From: a virus
Strand: one strand, 5' to 3'
Length of the DNA stretch: 28,287 bases
IMG/VR virus record: IMGVR_UViG_3300030328_000741
Location: 1-28,287 of that record
A model generated the notes under the pieces. It made no database searches. It had not been told where the DNA came from and saw only the letters and a program-made list of their open reading frames with translations. The translations under genes and the position numbers were made by a program. Numbering within the stretch: the stretch's first letter is position 1; every line of letters starts with the position of its first letter. This document shows positions 28,173-28,287 of this stretch, piece by piece.

Positions 28173-28287
28173 TTAAGTAGTTACACCTTCGTGATAACCA
28201 ATCCCAACTCCTGAAGTCAGAGTTATTGCTGTCACGTTCATAAAAAGAGATGTGCCCGCCACCATAGTCGTGTGTAAAGCAGCTTCA
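28173..28287 (-). CDS. C-terminal end of a virion protein, cut by window edge
   Basis: The minus strand is open from the window edge to TAA at 28175-28173. The 37 visible residues (EAALHTTMVAGTSLFMNVTA, then ITLTSGVGIGYHEGVTT) are Thr, Gly and Val-rich, as in beta-rich virion proteins. The stop is a few bases before the lectin-like gene. The frame continues beyond the window, so the start and function cannot be judged. Confidence 0.55.
   Translation of the reverse strand, partial: EAALHTTMVAGTSLFMNVTAITLTSGVGIGYHEGVTT

Noticed and set aside
1-28287. tRNA genes, CRISPR arrays, insertion sequences, integrase and attachment sites
   Set aside because: I looked for cloverleaf-like blocks, spaced repeats, transposase or integrase motifs and terminal repeats and saw none. 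Weak or degenerate examples could be missed by eye.

Overview
The window reads as part of a tailed double-stranded DNA phage genome, very probably one infecting a marine or aquatic member of the Bacteroidota (Flavobacteriia). The evidence is as follows. The DNA is strongly A+T-rich. Starts are preceded by A/T-rich leaders, mostly without a Shine-Dalgarno sequence. Two matches to the Bacteroidota promoter form (TTTG-like element, about 18-20 bases, TAnnTTTG) occur between genes. Many proteins belong to families I associate with Bacteroidota phages: the XkdF/S78-type protease, DUF3127, DUF6712, DUF5675, and a ParB-like protein with a C-terminal 'KSLWFP' module. No integrase, repressor, DNA polymerase, tRNA or CRISPR array was seen, so a lytic phage using host polymerase is the simplest reading. 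All convincing genes lie on the minus strand, so transcription runs from high to low coordinates.

Layout in the direction of transcription: (1) 28287-24879 holds the end of a virion gene, a lectin-like virion protein, the portal protein with a long C-terminal extension, and a DUF6712 head-completion protein. (2) 24879-23111 is a lysis-like block of small overlapping genes: a basic 40-residue peptide, a one-helix holin-like protein, a 43-residue ORF, a DUF5675 protein with an L,D-transpeptidase-like H...SGC motif, a two-helix holin-like protein, a calcineurin-type phosphoesterase and a 25-residue membrane peptide. (3) 22996-22703 is a one-gene unit with its own promoter and a rho-independent terminator. 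(4) 22663-16063 carries early and replication genes: small unknowns, an AEKRA-motif protein, a DUF3127 OB-fold protein, a DnaA-domain-IV-like protein, a winged-helix initiator, a PD-(D/E)XK nuclease, a NinG-like protein, a sigma-70-like protein, zinc-ribbon proteins and DUF3310. (5) 16035-13620 encodes a ParB/sulfiredoxin-fold protein followed by two different glycosyltransferases; the second resembles the TET-associated (TAGT) class linked to phage DNA hypermodification. (6) 13633-11980 is small and large terminase. (7) 11873-2673 is the tail module, beginning with a tail-assembly chaperone made by a -1 programmed frameshift and ending with the tape-measure protein. (8) 2636-1 is the XkdF-type protease, a scaffold-like protein, the major capsid protein and a further virion protein cut by the window edge.

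The genes are tightly packed, with repeated TAATG and ATGA stop/start overlaps that suggest translational coupling. The main points for follow-up are the ParB plus double-glycosyltransferase cassette between replication and packaging genes, the frameshift in the tail chaperone, a plus-strand promoter/terminator pair in the one sizeable gap of the late region, and the isolated 63-residue gene with its own promoter and terminator. Portal is separated from terminase by the lysis and replication blocks, and capsid genes follow the tail genes, which is an unusual order. Eight small genes or gene parts are annotated from direct reading of the sequence rather than from long ORFs: 1-186, 16549-16689, 19010-19138, 23111-23188, 24508-24639, 24639-24797, 24757-24879 and 28173-28287.
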